Assembly (NCBI RefSeq): GCF_009720655.1
Contig: NZ_WNKS01000008.1
Span: 86,966-150,965, forward strand
DNA length: 64,000 nucleotides
Direction of reading: 5' to 3'
Source of the DNA: Rhodoblastus acidophilus
GTDB taxonomy: Bacteria; Pseudomonadota; Alphaproteobacteria; Rhizobiales; Beijerinckiaceae
A program made the position numbers and the translations under genes. The notes below the pieces were generated by a model. That model saw only the letters and a program-made list of their open reading frames with translations, had not been told where the DNA came from and made no database searches. The first letter of the stretch is position 1, and the number at the start of each line of letters is the position of its first letter. Shown here one piece after another: positions 9,111 through 18,697 of the stretch.

Positions 9111-11816
9111 TCAAACCTCCTGCTTGCGCAGGGCCGCCAGCGCGCAAAGCTGGTAAACCAGCCCGAAGGCGAGGAGCACGGCGAGATTGGGCGCGAGACG
9201 CCAGAAATCGAGGCCTTTGGTGAAGGCGCCGATGCTGATTTCCTGGAACCAGCCACAGGGAAAGACAAGGCCAGCGAGCCGCCCGCTCTCCGACAGCGAA
9301 GCGACGGGAACGAGCAGTCCGGAGAAGTTGACGGCGGGAATGATCGAGACAATGGCTGTGAGAAACAGCGCCGCAACTTGCGTGCGCAAAAAGGTCGAAA
9401 ACAGCAGGCCCAACGATGTCGTTGCGTAAATATAAAGCGCCGCGCCGAGAATCAGGGCGAGCGCGGAGCCGCGCACCGGCAGGCCAAACAGCAGAATGGC
9501 CGTCGCCAGCAGCACGCCGAAACTGACAAAGGACAAGGCGACATAGGGCGCCTGCTTGCCCAGCAGGAATTCCGTCCGCGTCACCGGCGTCGAGCGAAAA
9601 TTGGCGATGGAGCCCACCTCCTTTTCCCGCACCACGCCGAGCGCCGTCAGCATAGAGGGAACCAGCATCAGGATCAGCATGAGCACGCCGGGAATGATCG
9701 AATAGACGCTCTTGAACGCCTGATTGTAGCGGAAGCGCGTCTCGATATTGATCGGCGAGGCCGCGACCGTCAGGCCGCGCCGGCGCTGCTGCTCGGCGAG
9801 CCAGGTCTGCGAAATGCCGGTGACATAGGAGCGAATGGTGTCGGCGCGAAACGGCATGGCGCCGTCGATCCACACCGCCGCCTGCGGGCTTTTCCCGGAG
9901 ACGAGATCGCGGCCAAAACCGGCGGGAATTTCCAGCGCCAGCTTGAGCTCGCCGTTCGCCAGGCGGCGGTCGATTTCGCTGGCGGAGGTGATGTCGGGTT
10001 TTTGGCTGAAATAGCGGGAGCCCGAGAAATTTTCGAGCAGCTCGCGGCTTTCCAGCGAATTGTCCTGGTCGTAAACGGCGTAGGCGAGGTTCTCGACGTC
10101 GAAGGAAATGCCGTAGCCGAAGGTGAGCAGCAGGGTGAGCGGGCCGACGAAGGCGAAGACCAGCCTGAGACGATCGCGGAGAATTTCCATGCTCTCGCGG
10201 CGCGCATAGGCCCAGAGACGCGCGGGATCGAAGCGGCGAATTTTTTCGCCGCTCGCGCGCGCCGCGACAAAACCCAGCTCCTTCGGTTCGGCGAAATCGG
10301 CGGCCCCTTCGAGATAGCTGATAAACGTCTGCTCGAGATCAGGCTTGCCGCGCGCCTCCACCAGCGCGGCGGGCGCGCCGACCGCCAAGACCTTGCCCGC
10401 GTGCATGAGCGAAATGCGGTCGCAGCGCTCCGCCTCGTTCATGAAATGGGTGGAGATGAAAATGGTCACGCCGTCTTCGCGCGAAAGGCCGATCAGCAGA
10501 CGCCAGAACGAATCCCGCGCCACCGGATCGACGCCGGAGGTCGGCTCGTCGAGGATCAGGACCTCGGGCTTGTGCAGCACCGCGACCGCGAGTTGCAGGC
10601 GCTGGCGCATGCCCAGCGGCAGACTTTCCGGCTTTTGGTCGGCAACTCCCTCCAGATCGAACCGCTCCAGCATCTCCTTCACCCGCGAGGAGGCGCCGGG
10701 CTCCGGCAATTCGAACAATTGGGCGTGCAGCACCATGTTTTGCCGCACCGTGAGTTCGGAATAGAGCGAAAAATTCTGCGACATGTAACCGACGCGCCGG
10801 CGGGTCGCCGTATCGCCCGCATCCAGCTTTTGCCCGAACAGAAGCGCCTCGCCTTCGGTCGGCGCCAGCAGGCCCGTGAGCATTTTCATCGTCGTGGACT
10901 TGCCGCAGCCGTTGGAGCCGAGGAAGCCGAAAATCTCGCCGCGCCTTATGCGAAAGTTGACGTGATCCACGGCGGTAAAATCGCCGAAGCGACAGGTCAG
11001 GTTTTCCGCCTCGATGGCGAACCCCTCGCCTTCCTTCAGCGGCGGCAGGACGACGGCGCGATGGTCGACCCGCGCTTCCGGCGGCAGCAGCGCGATGAAG
11101 GCGGCGTCCAGTGTTTTCTCGCCGGTCAGCGCGCGCAGTTCGGCAGGCGCGCCGGCGCCGATGACCTTTCCGCCGTTCAGCGCGGCGAGCCAGTCGAAGC
11201 GCTCGGCCTCCTCCATATAGGCCGTTGCGACCGCCACGCTCATGCCGGGCCGCCGCGCGCGGATGCGATCGATCAAATCCCAAAACTGCCGACGCGACAG
11301 CGGGTCCACCCCCGTGGTCGGCTCGTCGAGGATCAACAGGTCGGGATCGTGGATCAGCGCGCAGCACAGCGAAAGCTTCTGCTTCATGCCGCCGGACAAT
11401 TTGCCGGCGGGACGGTCGGGGAACGGATCGAGGCCGGTGGACGCCAGCAAGTCCGCGATTCGCGCCTCGCGCTCCGCCCTGCCCTGCCCGAACAGCCGGC
11501 CGAAGAAGTCCAGATTTTCGAACACCGACAGCGTCGGATAGAGATTCTTGCCGAGCCCCTGCGGCATATAGGCGATGCGCGCGGCGCAAGCGGCGCGGTG
11601 GCGCGCGTCCGCCATGTCGCCGCCGAGCGCCGTCACGCTTCCGCTCTGGATGCGCCGCACCCCGGCCACCAGCGCCAGCAGGGTCGATTTGCCCACCCCG
11701 TCCGGGCCGATCAGCCCGATCATTTTCCCGGCGGGAAGTTTTATCGAGACCCCGTCGAGCGCCCGCGTCCGCCCATAGACATGGGTGACGTTTTCGAGGG
11801 CGGCCACATCGGTCAT
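9111..11816 (-). CDS. rbbA: RbbA-type fusion: two ABC ATPase domains plus ABC-2 permease
   Basis: A 901-residue protein with ABC ATPase 1 (P-loop GPDGVGKST at 37-45, signature LSGGMKQ, Walker B LLILDEPTTGVD), ABC ATPase 2 (P-loop GSNGCGKST, degenerate signature LPLGMRQRL, Walker B LILDEPTSGVD) and a C-terminal ABC-2 membrane domain from about residue 530. This architecture is that of RbbA (YhiH), first described as a ribosome-bound ATPase and also a membrane transporter subunit. Its start overlaps the upstream fusion-protein stop by 4 nt. With its neighbours it should form a tripartite exporter. Confidence 0.9.
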   Translation of the reverse strand: MTDVAALENVTHVYGRTRALDGVSIKLPAGKMIGLIGPDGVGKSTLLALVAGVRRIQSGSVTALGGDMADARHRAACAARIAYMPQGLGKNLYPTLSVFENLDFFGRLFGQGRAEREARIADLLASTGLDPFPDRPAGKLSGGMKQKLSLCCALIHDPDLLILDEPTTGVDPLSRRQFWDLIDRIRARRPGMSVAVATAYMEEAERFDWLAALNGGKVIGAGAPAELRALTGEKTLDAAFIALLPPEARVDHRAVVLPPLKEGEGFAIEAENLTCRFGDFTAVDHVNFRIRRGEIFGFLGSNGCGKSTTMKMLTGLLAPTEGEALLFGQKLDAGDTATRRRVGYMSQNFSLYSELTVRQNMVLHAQLFELPEPGASSRVKEMLERFDLEGVADQKPESLPLGMRQRLQLAVAVLHKPEVLILDEPTSGVDPVARDSFWRLLIGLSREDGVTIFISTHFMNEAERCDRISLMHAGKVLAVGAPAALVEARGKPDLEQTFISYLEGAADFAEPKELGFVAARASGEKIRRFDPARLWAYARRESMEILRDRLRLVFAFVGPLTLLLTFGYGISFDVENLAYAVYDQDNSLESRELLENFSGSRYFSQKPDITSASEIDRRLANGELKLALEIPAGFGRDLVSGKSPQAAVWIDGAMPFRADTIRSYVTGISQTWLAEQQRRRGLTVAASPINIETRFRYNQAFKSVYSIIPGVLMLILMLVPSMLTALGVVREKEVGSIANFRSTPVTRTEFLLGKQAPYVALSFVSFGVLLATAILLFGLPVRGSALALILGAALYIYATTSLGLLFSTFLRTQVAALFLTAIVSIIPAVNFSGLLVPVASLSESGRLAGLVFPCGWFQEISIGAFTKGLDFWRLAPNLAVLLAFGLVYQLCALAALRKQEV

Positions 11817-12835
11817 TGTGGCAGCTTGACCTTGAGCGCGTCAGGCCAGTCCTTGTTGCGGTCGATGCGCAGATAGGCCATGCCGCGCACGCCCGTCTTC
11901 ACCTCCTGCTCGTATTTGCGCAGCAGGTCGGGCGGCAGCGTCAGTTTGACGCGAAACATCAGCTTTTCCCGCTCCTCCAGCGTCTCCACCACCTTGGGCG
12001 TGAATTGCGCCTCACTGGCGATGAAGGAGACTTTCGCGGGAATGACATATTGCGGGATGGCGTCGATGATCAGCCGCGCGTCATCGTCATAGGCGAGCAG
12101 GGTGGCCACATGCGCGGGGACGAACACGGTCATGTAGACGTCGGTGAGGTCGATCAGGGTGAGCACCCGCGATCCCGCCCCCAAGACTTCGCCGGCCTGC
12201 GCCAGCCGATATTGAATGCGGCCGCGCCGCGGCGCTTTGAGCGCGCTGTCGTCGAGCAGAGTGTTGATGCGCGTGATTTCCGCGCGCGCCGCGTCTATGG
12301 CGGCGACGGAATCGTTCAGGCTGGCCTTTCCGGCGTTGAGCGCGGCGAAGGCGACGTTTCGAATGGACTGACGCTGGTCGCGCAGGGCGGCGGTCGCAAA
12401 CCCTTTGTCGAACAAGGCTTCCGCGCGAGCACATTCCTGTTCCGCCAGTTTGAGTTCGCTCTCGCGTTGGGCGATGACGGCCTCGGCCAGCGCGCGGGCC
12501 TGCTGGGCGCGGCGCTCCAAAGCTTCCGCCGCGCTCAATTGCGCGCGAACGTCGGCGACGTCCATGCGCGCGAGCACCTGGCCCTGATCGACCGCCTCGC
12601 CTTCCTTGACCAGCACCTCGGCGATACGGCCGGGCAATTTGGTGGCGATTTCCACCTGCTCCGACTCCAGCCGGCCATTGGCCGAGGCAAAACCGCCCGG
12701 CAGCGCTTTCGGGTGGAACTTTTCGATCAGCGCGTCGAGCTTTTCGTTCGCCGTGGCGGCGGGCGGAAAAATTGCGAGCGCGGCCACCAGGGCGACAGCC
12801 ATTTGCCGTGAAAGCCCGCTCATCCCGTGGCGCAT
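11813..12835 (-). CDS. HlyD-family periplasmic adaptor, YhiI-like
   Basis: Membrane-fusion protein linking the inner-membrane ABC exporter to an outer-membrane channel. The sequence shows an N-terminal signal or anchor (residues 8-30), the biotinyl-lipoyl half-motif GRIAEVLVKEGEAVDQGQVLARMD, a long helical hairpin (about residues 95-195) and the beta-barrel part (APRRGRIQYRLAQAGEVLGAGSRVLTLID). The ATG at 12835 is preceded by GGGAG with an 8-nt gap; a longer reading frame upstream is rejected because it would cross the operator. It is the first gene of the operon, and no outer-membrane factor is encoded nearby. Confidence 0.88.
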   Translation of the reverse strand: MRHGMSGLSRQMAVALVAALAIFPPAATANEKLDALIEKFHPKALPGGFASANGRLESEQVEIATKLPGRIAEVLVKEGEAVDQGQVLARMDVADVRAQLSAAEALERRAQQARALAEAVIAQRESELKLAEQECARAEALFDKGFATAALRDQRQSIRNVAFAALNAGKASLNDSVAAIDAARAEITRINTLLDDSALKAPRRGRIQYRLAQAGEVLGAGSRVLTLIDLTDVYMTVFVPAHVATLLAYDDDARLIIDAIPQYVIPAKVSFIASEAQFTPKVVETLEEREKLMFRVKLTLPPDLLRKYEQEVKTGVRGMAYLRIDRNKDWPDALKVKLPQ

Positions 12836-12885
12836 AGCCAGAACTCCCGTGCATCGAAGCTTAATCCATGATAGGCGGCGGCCAC

Positions 12886-12905
12886 TTTGAACACAAGTGT
12901 TCAAA
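12886..12905. promoter_or_regulatory. Palindromic operator between the export operon and the TetR gene
   Basis: The sequence TTTGAACAC-AA-GTGTTCAAA is a perfect inverted repeat with 9-bp arms and a 2-bp spacer. It lies in the 97-bp divergent region, about 50 bp before the adaptor gene and 28 bp before the TetR-type regulator, which fits autoregulation and repression of the exporter by that regulator. Confidence 0.75.
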
Positions 12906-12932
12906 TGCTATAAGGCTGTTCTTCGCCGGGGC

Positions 12933-13532
12933 ATGTCGATGACCACAGCCGCCCAGAGCCAGATTCTCCGCGCCGCCCTCAAACTGTTCGGCGAGCGCGG
13001 CGCCACGCAGGTCAATGTCAAGGAGCTCGCCGAGGCCGCAGGCGTCGCGCGCGGAACGATCTACAACAATCTCGACGACCTCGCGGGCCTGTTCGACGCC
13101 GTCGCGGTGCAACTCGCCGCGCAGATGAGCGCGCAGGTGGAGCAAGCCATCGCGGGCCTGGACGAACCGGCGCAGCGCCTCGCTACGGGCATAAGGCTGC
13201 ATGTTCTCTACGCGGCGCGCGACCCCGCCGTCGGACGGTTCATCCTCCGTTTCGGCTTCAGCGCCGCGGCCTTGCGCGAAATCTGGACCGGACAGGCCCT
13301 GGCCGACCTGCGCGACGGCCGCGCGCGCGGTTTCTACGATTTTCCCGAGGCGCAATTGGACGCGGTCGTGAATTTCATTTCGGGCGCGACCATCGGCGTC
13401 ATCGCCTCGACGCTGGAGCGCCCGGAGCGCGCGGCCGAGGCCGGCATGGAGGCGGCCGAGCGGATTCTGATCGCCCTTGGCCTCACGCGTGCGGAGGCGA
13501 GGCGACGCGCCCGCGCGGCGACGCCGGAGTGA
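12933..13532 (+). CDS. TetR/AcrR-family transcriptional regulator
   Basis: A 199-residue one-domain repressor with an N-terminal helix-turn-helix (ILRAALKLFGERGATQVNVKELAEAAGVARGTIYNNLDDLAGLFDAV), where GVARGTIYNN is the recognition helix. The remainder is an alpha-helical ligand domain. The ATG at 12933 is chosen because the upstream in-frame GTG at 12897 lies inside the operator palindrome. It is divergent from the yhiI-rbbA-yhhJ-like operon and very probably represses it; the ligand is unknown. Confidence 0.88.
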   Translation: MSMTTAAQSQILRAALKLFGERGATQVNVKELAEAAGVARGTIYNNLDDLAGLFDAVAVQLAAQMSAQVEQAIAGLDEPAQRLATGIRLHVLYAARDPAVGRFILRFGFSAAALREIWTGQALADLRDGRARGFYDFPEAQLDAVVNFISGATIGVIASTLERPERAAEAGMEAAERILIALGLTRAEARRRARAATPE

Positions 13533-13604
13533 CGCCCGCCCGGGTTCGGTCTATGCTGCCAGACGCTCACCAGAGGAGGCCGACCGCCGGCCTGCGCAGA
13601 AGAC

Positions 13605-14882
13605 TTGCTTGAACTTGCCATCGCGATTGGCCTGATCGCGCTCAACGCCGTCTTCGCCCTGTCCGAACTTGCGCTGGTCTCCGCCCGAAAATCGAGGCTT
13701 TCCGCACTGGCGGACAGCGGCCGCGCCGGCGCGCGCGCGGCCCTGCGGCTCGCGGAGTCGCCCGGCCGTTTTCTATCCACGGTGCAGATCGGCATCACCT
13801 CCATCGGCGTGCTCGCCGGCGCCTTTTCCGGCGCGGCCCTGGGCGCGGCCCTGACGGGTTTTCTGCGCGCGCAAGACATTCCCAATTGGATCGCCGAACC
13901 CGCCGGCTTCGGGCTGGTGCTGGGCGCCATCACCTATCTGTCGGTCGTGGTCGGCGAACTCGTCCCCAAGCAACTGGCGCTGCGCGATCCCGAGAGCATC
14001 GCCTGCATCGTCGCGCCGGCCATGGCGATGATCTCGCGCGTCGCCGCCCCGCTGGTCTGGCTGCTCGACACCTCAACCCGTCTGGTGTTCAGGCTTTTCG
14101 GCGCGCCCGCCGCCGATTCGCGCGCCGTGACGGAAGAAGAAATCAAGACGCTGATGGCGGAGGCCGCCGGCGCCGGCGTGATCGAACGCGACGAGCATCG
14201 CATGATCTCCGGCGTGCTGCGCATGGGCGACCGCACGGCGCGGTCGCTGATGACGCCGCGCACCGAGGTCGAATGGCTCGATCTATCGCAACCGGAATCC
14301 GCGGTCCTCCTGGCTTTGCGCAAGGCGCGCCACGCGCGCCTGCCGGTCTCCGAAAATTCGCCGGATGAATTCCTCGGCGTGTTGCAGGTGAAGGACGTGC
14401 TCGACGCGGCGCTCGGCGGCGGCCCCATCGACCTGCGCGCGCTGCTCAAACCCGCGCCCATCGTGCCGGAAGGACTCGATGCGCTCGACCTCCTGGCGAC
14501 GCTGCGCGCGGCGGAGGTTCCGGTGGCGCTGGTGCATGACGAATATGGCCAGTTCGAGGGATTGGCCACCCCGGCCGACGTGCTCGACGCCATAGCCGGC
14601 GCCTTCCGCTCGGACGACAGCGCCGACGAGCATGAAATGCTGCGCCGCGCCGACGGCTCCTGGCTGATCGCCGGGGCCACGCCTGCGGACGAAGTCGCGG
14701 ATCACCTCGGCTTTCGTCTGCCCCAGGGCGAATTCGAAACCATGGCCGGCCTGATCCTTCACGCCATGCGCCGCCTGCCGGCCGCGGGCGAACACGTCGA
14801 CATCGCCGGCTGGCGATTCGAGGTCGTCGATCTCGACGGACGCCGCATCGACAAGGTCCTGGCGATACGCAAGACGCACTGA
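13605..14882 (+). CDS. CNNM/CorC-type membrane protein (DUF21, CBS pair, CorC_HlyC domain)
   Basis: A 425-residue hemolysin-C-like protein. It has an N-terminal DUF21/CNNM membrane domain with about four helices (residues 1-160, including VGELVPKQLALRDPE), a CBS pair (about 190-320, MTPRTEVEWLDL and VALVHDEYGQFEGLATPADVLDAI), and a C-terminal CorC_HlyC domain (LIAGATPADEVADHLGFRLP). Family members are implicated in Mg2+/Co2+ homeostasis. The start appears to be TTG at 13605; the only strong AGGAGG (13574-13579) is too far upstream, so the exact start is uncertain. Confidence 0.85.
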   Translation: MLELAIAIGLIALNAVFALSELALVSARKSRLSALADSGRAGARAALRLAESPGRFLSTVQIGITSIGVLAGAFSGAALGAALTGFLRAQDIPNWIAEPAGFGLVLGAITYLSVVVGELVPKQLALRDPESIACIVAPAMAMISRVAAPLVWLLDTSTRLVFRLFGAPAADSRAVTEEEIKTLMAEAAGAGVIERDEHRMISGVLRMGDRTARSLMTPRTEVEWLDLSQPESAVLLALRKARHARLPVSENSPDEFLGVLQVKDVLDAALGGGPIDLRALLKPAPIVPEGLDALDLLATLRAAEVPVALVHDEYGQFEGLATPADVLDAIAGAFRSDDSADEHEMLRRADGSWLIAGATPADEVADHLGFRLPQGEFETMAGLILHAMRRLPAAGEHVDIAGWRFEVVDLDGRRIDKVLAIRKTH

Positions 14883-14964
14883 CGCGCGAGCGCGAGCGCG
14901 CGTCCTCAAATGGCGACCGCCCGCCGCGGCTACGCCGACGGGCGCTTTTCCGTCGAAGTCTAGA

Positions 14965-15008
14965 GCCCGTTCAGTGAACTCCCGTTCACCGAACGGGCGC
15001 TGGGTTTT
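14965..15008 (+). terminator. Rho-independent terminator after the CNNM/CorC gene
   Basis: A two-part stem (GCCCGTTC with GAACGGGC, and GTGAAC with GTTCAC inside it) is followed by GCTGGGTTTTTGTTT. It lies 82 nt downstream of the stop at 14882. Confidence 0.75.
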
Positions 15009-15010
15009 TG

Positions 15011-15066
15011 TTTCTACGCGTTTTCTTCACGCGAACCGGCATCCACGTCGCTCGAAAACGCTCTAG
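15011..15066. repeat. Dispersed intergenic repeat, family D, copy 2 (inverted)
   Basis: Reverse complement of the block at 7882-7938: CGCGTTTTCTTCACGCGAAC, then CGGCATCCACGTCGCTCGAAAACG. It ends within the stop region of the next minus-strand gene. Confidence 0.65.
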
Positions 15067-15458
15067 TGTTCAACGGCTTGTGAGCGACGCGCATAACGCA
15101 CCGCCGCTTCGGCCCTGACAACAGCGGCATTGTTCACGTTCCAGTCAAAGCCGGGCCTGGACGTCGTTCCGTCTGGCGCGAGCCTATGGACGATGCGGCG
15201 GTCGTCGACGCAATAATTGGAATACGCATGTTTGAGCTGATTTCGCTCGCACGCGGCGGCGAAATTGGCTTCGGAAGGCCACAGATTGAACGCCTGCGCC
15301 GAGGAGACAAGCCAGCCCGCGAGACCCAGCGCCATCGCTGCAACCGCGATCAACTGTTTCGTTTCCTTCGGGGCCGCGCTCGTTGATGGCGCCTCGGAAC
15401 GAGGCTTCGTCAGCTTGGTCTGCGGTTCGTTCGATTGGAGGGAGTCGGTCTTGTTCAT
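15063..15458 (-). CDS. Small membrane-anchored or secreted protein of unknown function
   Basis: A 131-residue protein with a hydrophilic N-terminal tail (about 35 residues), one hydrophobic segment (LIAVAAMALGLAGWLVSSAQAFNLW) and a short C-terminal domain with two Cys (FAAACERNQLKHAYSNYCVDDRRIVH). The ATG at 15458 has a GAGAAGA site; an upstream in-frame start would give an Arg-rich extension and is unlikely. Topology suggests a periplasmic C-terminal domain. I do not recognise the family. Confidence 0.6.
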   Translation of the reverse strand: MNKTDSLQSNEPQTKLTKPRSEAPSTSAAPKETKQLIAVAAMALGLAGWLVSSAQAFNLWPSEANFAAACERNQLKHAYSNYCVDDRRIVHRLAPDGTTSRPGFDWNVNNAAVVRAEAAVRYARRSQAVEH

Positions 15459-15691
15459 GGGTCTTCTCGGAAGAAAAACGATGCGAAAAACGTGCGCCGC
15501 ACGCACACGGAGAATTGATGGTCAGATACGAAGGGACGACCAACGCGCTTCGTTGCATTTTATGCATTTGAAGAAAATTTGCGCAAAATGATCGCTAATC
15601 TTTACGGGCTTGCCCGCGCCTCCGGCTCGAGACGCGCCGTCACGAAGGCCTTGCGCCTTAATAAGTCTCGCCTGAATCGGCTGGCCGGCGG

Positions 15692-15934
15692 TCAAGCGGC
15701 CTGGCCGCCCTCGCCGGCGCTGGGAGCATCTTGGCGACCCCGTTCCTTCCCGATCCGAGCGGACGGTTGCGGCGCCGTACGCAGGCATTCGGCGCAGGTA
15801 TCGCGCAACCATTTGCGATCCGCATCCGGTGGCGCTCCGACGGTTCCGTTGAACGCTTTCTTTTCGTGCGCGGCGATGAAGGTCTGCAGCTCGAATGCGA
15901 CAAGCTCTGGAGAATTTTCTCCGACGTGGATCAC
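15692..15934 (-). CDS. Small hypothetical protein (80 aa)
   Basis: A GTG-started frame whose first 55 residues look like a real folded protein (VIHVGENSPELVAFELQTF, then DADRKWLRDTCAECLRTA), with two Cys spaced CAEC. The C-terminal 25 residues are low in hydrophobics. Codon use resembles that of the neighbours. No family is recognised. It stands alone between an unknown protein and tRNA-Gly, so it is a moderate-confidence call. Confidence 0.45.
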   Translation of the reverse strand: MIHVGENSPELVAFELQTFIAAHEKKAFNGTVGAPPDADRKWLRDTCAECLRTAPQPSARIGKERGRQDAPSAGEGGQAA

Positions 15935-16104
15935 GGGGCGTCAGCCTGAATTGCGTTCCCGACCAAATTCCTGATAACGGGCAAGACCTGTCGCGGCCGC
16001 CATTGCGGCAAGCCCGTGACGACCCTCTCGACCGCGTGATTCTTTCTGGTTGGCGACTTTTTTTGCCCTGGGTTGGGCGAGGTCGTCTAACCCCTTGTTT
16101 TGAC

Positions 16105-16179
16105 TGGAGCGGGCGAAGGGATTCGAACCCTCGACCCCAACCTTGGCAAGGTTGTGCTCTACCCCTGAGCTACACCCGC
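16105..16179 (-). tRNA. tRNA-Gly (anticodon GCC)
   Basis: On the minus strand the cloverleaf reads GCGGGTG acceptor, TAGCTCAGGGGTAGAGC D-arm, anticodon loop TTGCCAA (GCC) between CAACC and GGTTG, T-arm with GGTTCGAATCC, and encoded CCA at the 3' end. The acceptor stem pairs GCGGGTG with CGCCCGC. Confidence 0.96.
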
Positions 16180-16378
16180 ATCCGTCAAGCGCCGCTGGCC
16201 GCGGCATGACGGCTATATGCCGCAAACTTTTGGACATTGCAACAGGGCCGTGACCACTTTTTTTTCAAAACCTGTCTCTCGGGACCTGGGCGATAAAATT
16301 GGGGCCCCTCCGCGCCAAAAAACTTGCGAAAGGGCCGGCGCGCCGCCATTTTAGCCGGCAAATCCGTCCCTGCACCCA

Positions 16379-17299
16379 ATGGAATGCCTCATGCCCGGCC
16401 CGCAATCGCCCTCCCCCGCCATGGCGCCGCAAAGGCCCGATATCGTCGATGTCACCCTGCAAGGATTCCGCGCGGAGGTGATGGAGGAATCGTTTGACCG
16501 CCCCGTGCTGGTGGACTTCTGGGCGCCCTGGTGCGGGCCGTGCAAGCAGCTGACCCCGCGCCTGGAAAAAATCGTGCGCGAGGCGCGCGGAAAAGTGCGT
16601 CTCGCCAAGATGAACATCGACGAACACCCGCAGATCGCGCAGAAAATGGGCGTCCAGTCCGTGCCGGCCGTGGTCGCCTTCGTCCAGGGCCAGATGGCCG
16701 ACGCCTTTACCGGCGCCTTGCCGGAAAGCGAGATCAAAGCTTTTATTCAGCGCCTGCTCGGCCCCGGCGGCGTCGATGTGGAAGCCCTGCTCGCCGAATC
16801 GCAGGCTCTGCTCGAGGCCGGGCAGGTCGCCGTGGCCGAAGCGGGATTCGCGCAGATTCTGCAAAACGATCCCGAGCAGCCTGCGGCGCTCGCCGGCCTC
16901 GCCCGCTGCGCCCTGGCGCAAGGCGATTCGGAGCAGGCCAAGGCGATTCTCGCGCAAATCCCGGAAAAACACGCCAACACCCCCGCCGTGGCCGCCGCCC
17001 GCGCCGCCCTGGCGCTGGAAGAAAAGGCCGGCGGGGTCGGCGACATGGCGTTGCTGCTGGCGCGCGTCGAAACCGCGCCGCACGACCATCCGGCGCGCTA
17101 CGACCTCGCCGTCGCCCTCAATGCGGCCGGAAAACGCGAGGCGGCGGCGCAGGAGCTGCTGGTGATCATCAAGCACGACCGCAAGTGGAACGACGAAGCC
17201 GCGCGAAAACTGCTCTTGGAATTTTTCGACAGCTGGGGCCCGGCCGACCCGGCCACCCGCGCCGCGCGCCGGCAATTGTCGTCGCTGCTGTTTTCCTGA
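16379..17299 (+). CDS. cnoX: Thioredoxin-domain plus TPR protein (CnoX/YbbN type)
   Basis: A 306-residue cytoplasmic chaperedoxin-like protein. A thioredoxin fold (about residues 22-130) carries an intact WCGPC active site at 51-55 and a cis-Pro segment (GVQSVPAVVAF). It is followed by helical TPR-like repeats (130-300, for example PEQPAALAGLARCALAQGDSEQAKAIL). The known family member CnoX protects substrates from oxidative aggregation and hands them to chaperones; E. coli CnoX lacks the full CxxC, while this protein keeps it. It is followed closely by a Lon-N protein and a Trm112-like gene, as is common in Rhizobiales. Confidence 0.88.
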   Translation: MECLMPGPQSPSPAMAPQRPDIVDVTLQGFRAEVMEESFDRPVLVDFWAPWCGPCKQLTPRLEKIVREARGKVRLAKMNIDEHPQIAQKMGVQSVPAVVAFVQGQMADAFTGALPESEIKAFIQRLLGPGGVDVEALLAESQALLEAGQVAVAEAGFAQILQNDPEQPAALAGLARCALAQGDSEQAKAILAQIPEKHANTPAVAAARAALALEEKAGGVGDMALLLARVETAPHDHPARYDLAVALNAAGKREAAAQELLVIIKHDRKWNDEAARKLLLEFFDSWGPADPATRAARRQLSSLLFS

Positions 17300-17308
17300 G
17301 GAGCCTCC

Positions 17309-17980
17309 ATGGGGATGAACAAACCCTACCGGGCGCCGACGGAGCTTCCCGACGAATTGCCGCTGTTTCCGCTCACCGGCGCCATTCTGCTGCCGGGCGG
17401 ACAATTGCCGCTGAACATTTTCGAGCCGCGCTATCTCGCCATGTTCGACGACGCCATGCGCGCCGAACGGATCATCGGCTTGATCCAGCCGCGCGACGAC
17501 CGCGATGGGGCGCCGGGCGAGACGCCGCCGCTTCGCCCCATCGGCGCCGCGGGCCGCATCACGCAAATGTCGGAGACCGGCGACGGCCGCTATTTTGTCG
17601 TGCTCAGCGGCATCGCGCGCTTCCGGCTGGTCGAGGAACTGCCGGTCGAGGCCCCCTACCGCCGGGCGCGCGTCGATTTTTCCGAATTTTCGGACGATTT
17701 CGCTCCCGAGGAGACCATCTCGCCGGAGCGTCGCGATGGACTCAACGTCATCGCCTTCGACCTCGCCAAGGCGTTGAAACTCGACATCGCCCGCAAGGAC
17801 ATCGAGGCCATGCCGGATTTCGACATGATCTCCGTGTTCTCGATGATCGGCCCGTTCAACCCCTCGGAAAAGCAGGCGCTGCTCGAAACCACGGGCCTGA
17901 CGGGCCGCGCCGACCTGCTGCTCGCGCTGGCGGAAATCGCCCTGTCGCGCGCCACCCATTCCGATCGCCCCCTGCAATAG
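17309..17980 (+). CDS. LON peptidase N-terminal (substrate-binding) domain protein
   Basis: A 223-residue cytoplasmic protein consisting only of a Lon-N/PUA-like substrate-binding domain: LPLFPLTGAILLPGGQLPLNIFEPRYLAMFDDAM near the N-terminus, then GRITQMSETGDGRYFVVLSGIARFRL. It has no ATPase or protease domain, so it is not Lon itself. The start at 17309 has GAGGAGCC upstream and lies 9 bp after the thioredoxin gene stop, so the three genes here form one operon. The function of stand-alone Lon-N proteins is not established. Confidence 0.85.
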   Translation: MGMNKPYRAPTELPDELPLFPLTGAILLPGGQLPLNIFEPRYLAMFDDAMRAERIIGLIQPRDDRDGAPGETPPLRPIGAAGRITQMSETGDGRYFVVLSGIARFRLVEELPVEAPYRRARVDFSEFSDDFAPEETISPERRDGLNVIAFDLAKALKLDIARKDIEAMPDFDMISVFSMIGPFNPSEKQALLETTGLTGRADLLLALAEIALSRATHSDRPLQ

Positions 17981-17989
17981 GATTCTGAA

Positions 17990-18205
17990 ATGACCGAGGA
18001 AAGAAAATCCGTCGCCGGCGCCGCCGGCATCGATCCGCGCCTGCTGGAGATCCTGGTCTGCCCGCTGACCAAGACCGTGCTGCGCTTCGATGCCGAACGC
18101 AACGAACTGGTGTCGCTGGCGGCGCGCCTCGCCTATCCGATCCGCGACGGCATTCCGATCATGCTGCCGGAAGAAGCGCGCCGACTCGAGGATGATGCCG
18201 CCTGA
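17990..18205 (+). CDS. Trm112/YcaR (UPF0434) family small protein
   Basis: A 71-residue protein with the typical core [20 protein letters not shown], then [29 protein letters not shown]. Only one Cys of the zinc-knuckle seen in many members is kept (LVCPL). It starts 9 bp after the Lon-N gene. Bacterial members are small accessory proteins, and Trm112 itself activates methyltransferases; here no partner methyltransferase is adjacent. Confidence 0.85.
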   Translation: MTEERKSVAGAAGIDPRLLEILVCPLTKTVLRFDAERNELVSLAARLAYPIRDGIPIMLPEEARRLEDDAA

Positions 18206-18271
18206 TTATTGAGCGATTTGCCTGGCAGGCCAGCATTCTTGTTAAAATTTGCGCATGACTCTCACGCTGAC

Positions 18272-18676
<405 letters not shown>

Positions 18677-18697
18677 CCGCGAACAAAGGCCCTCCCC

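Noticed and set aside
8481..11876. Very long plus-strand open frame (1131 codons) opposite the exporter genes
   Set aside because: It mirrors the rbbA and adaptor genes, has Arg/Gln/His-rich composition without any domain, and exists only because of GC-rich codon bias.
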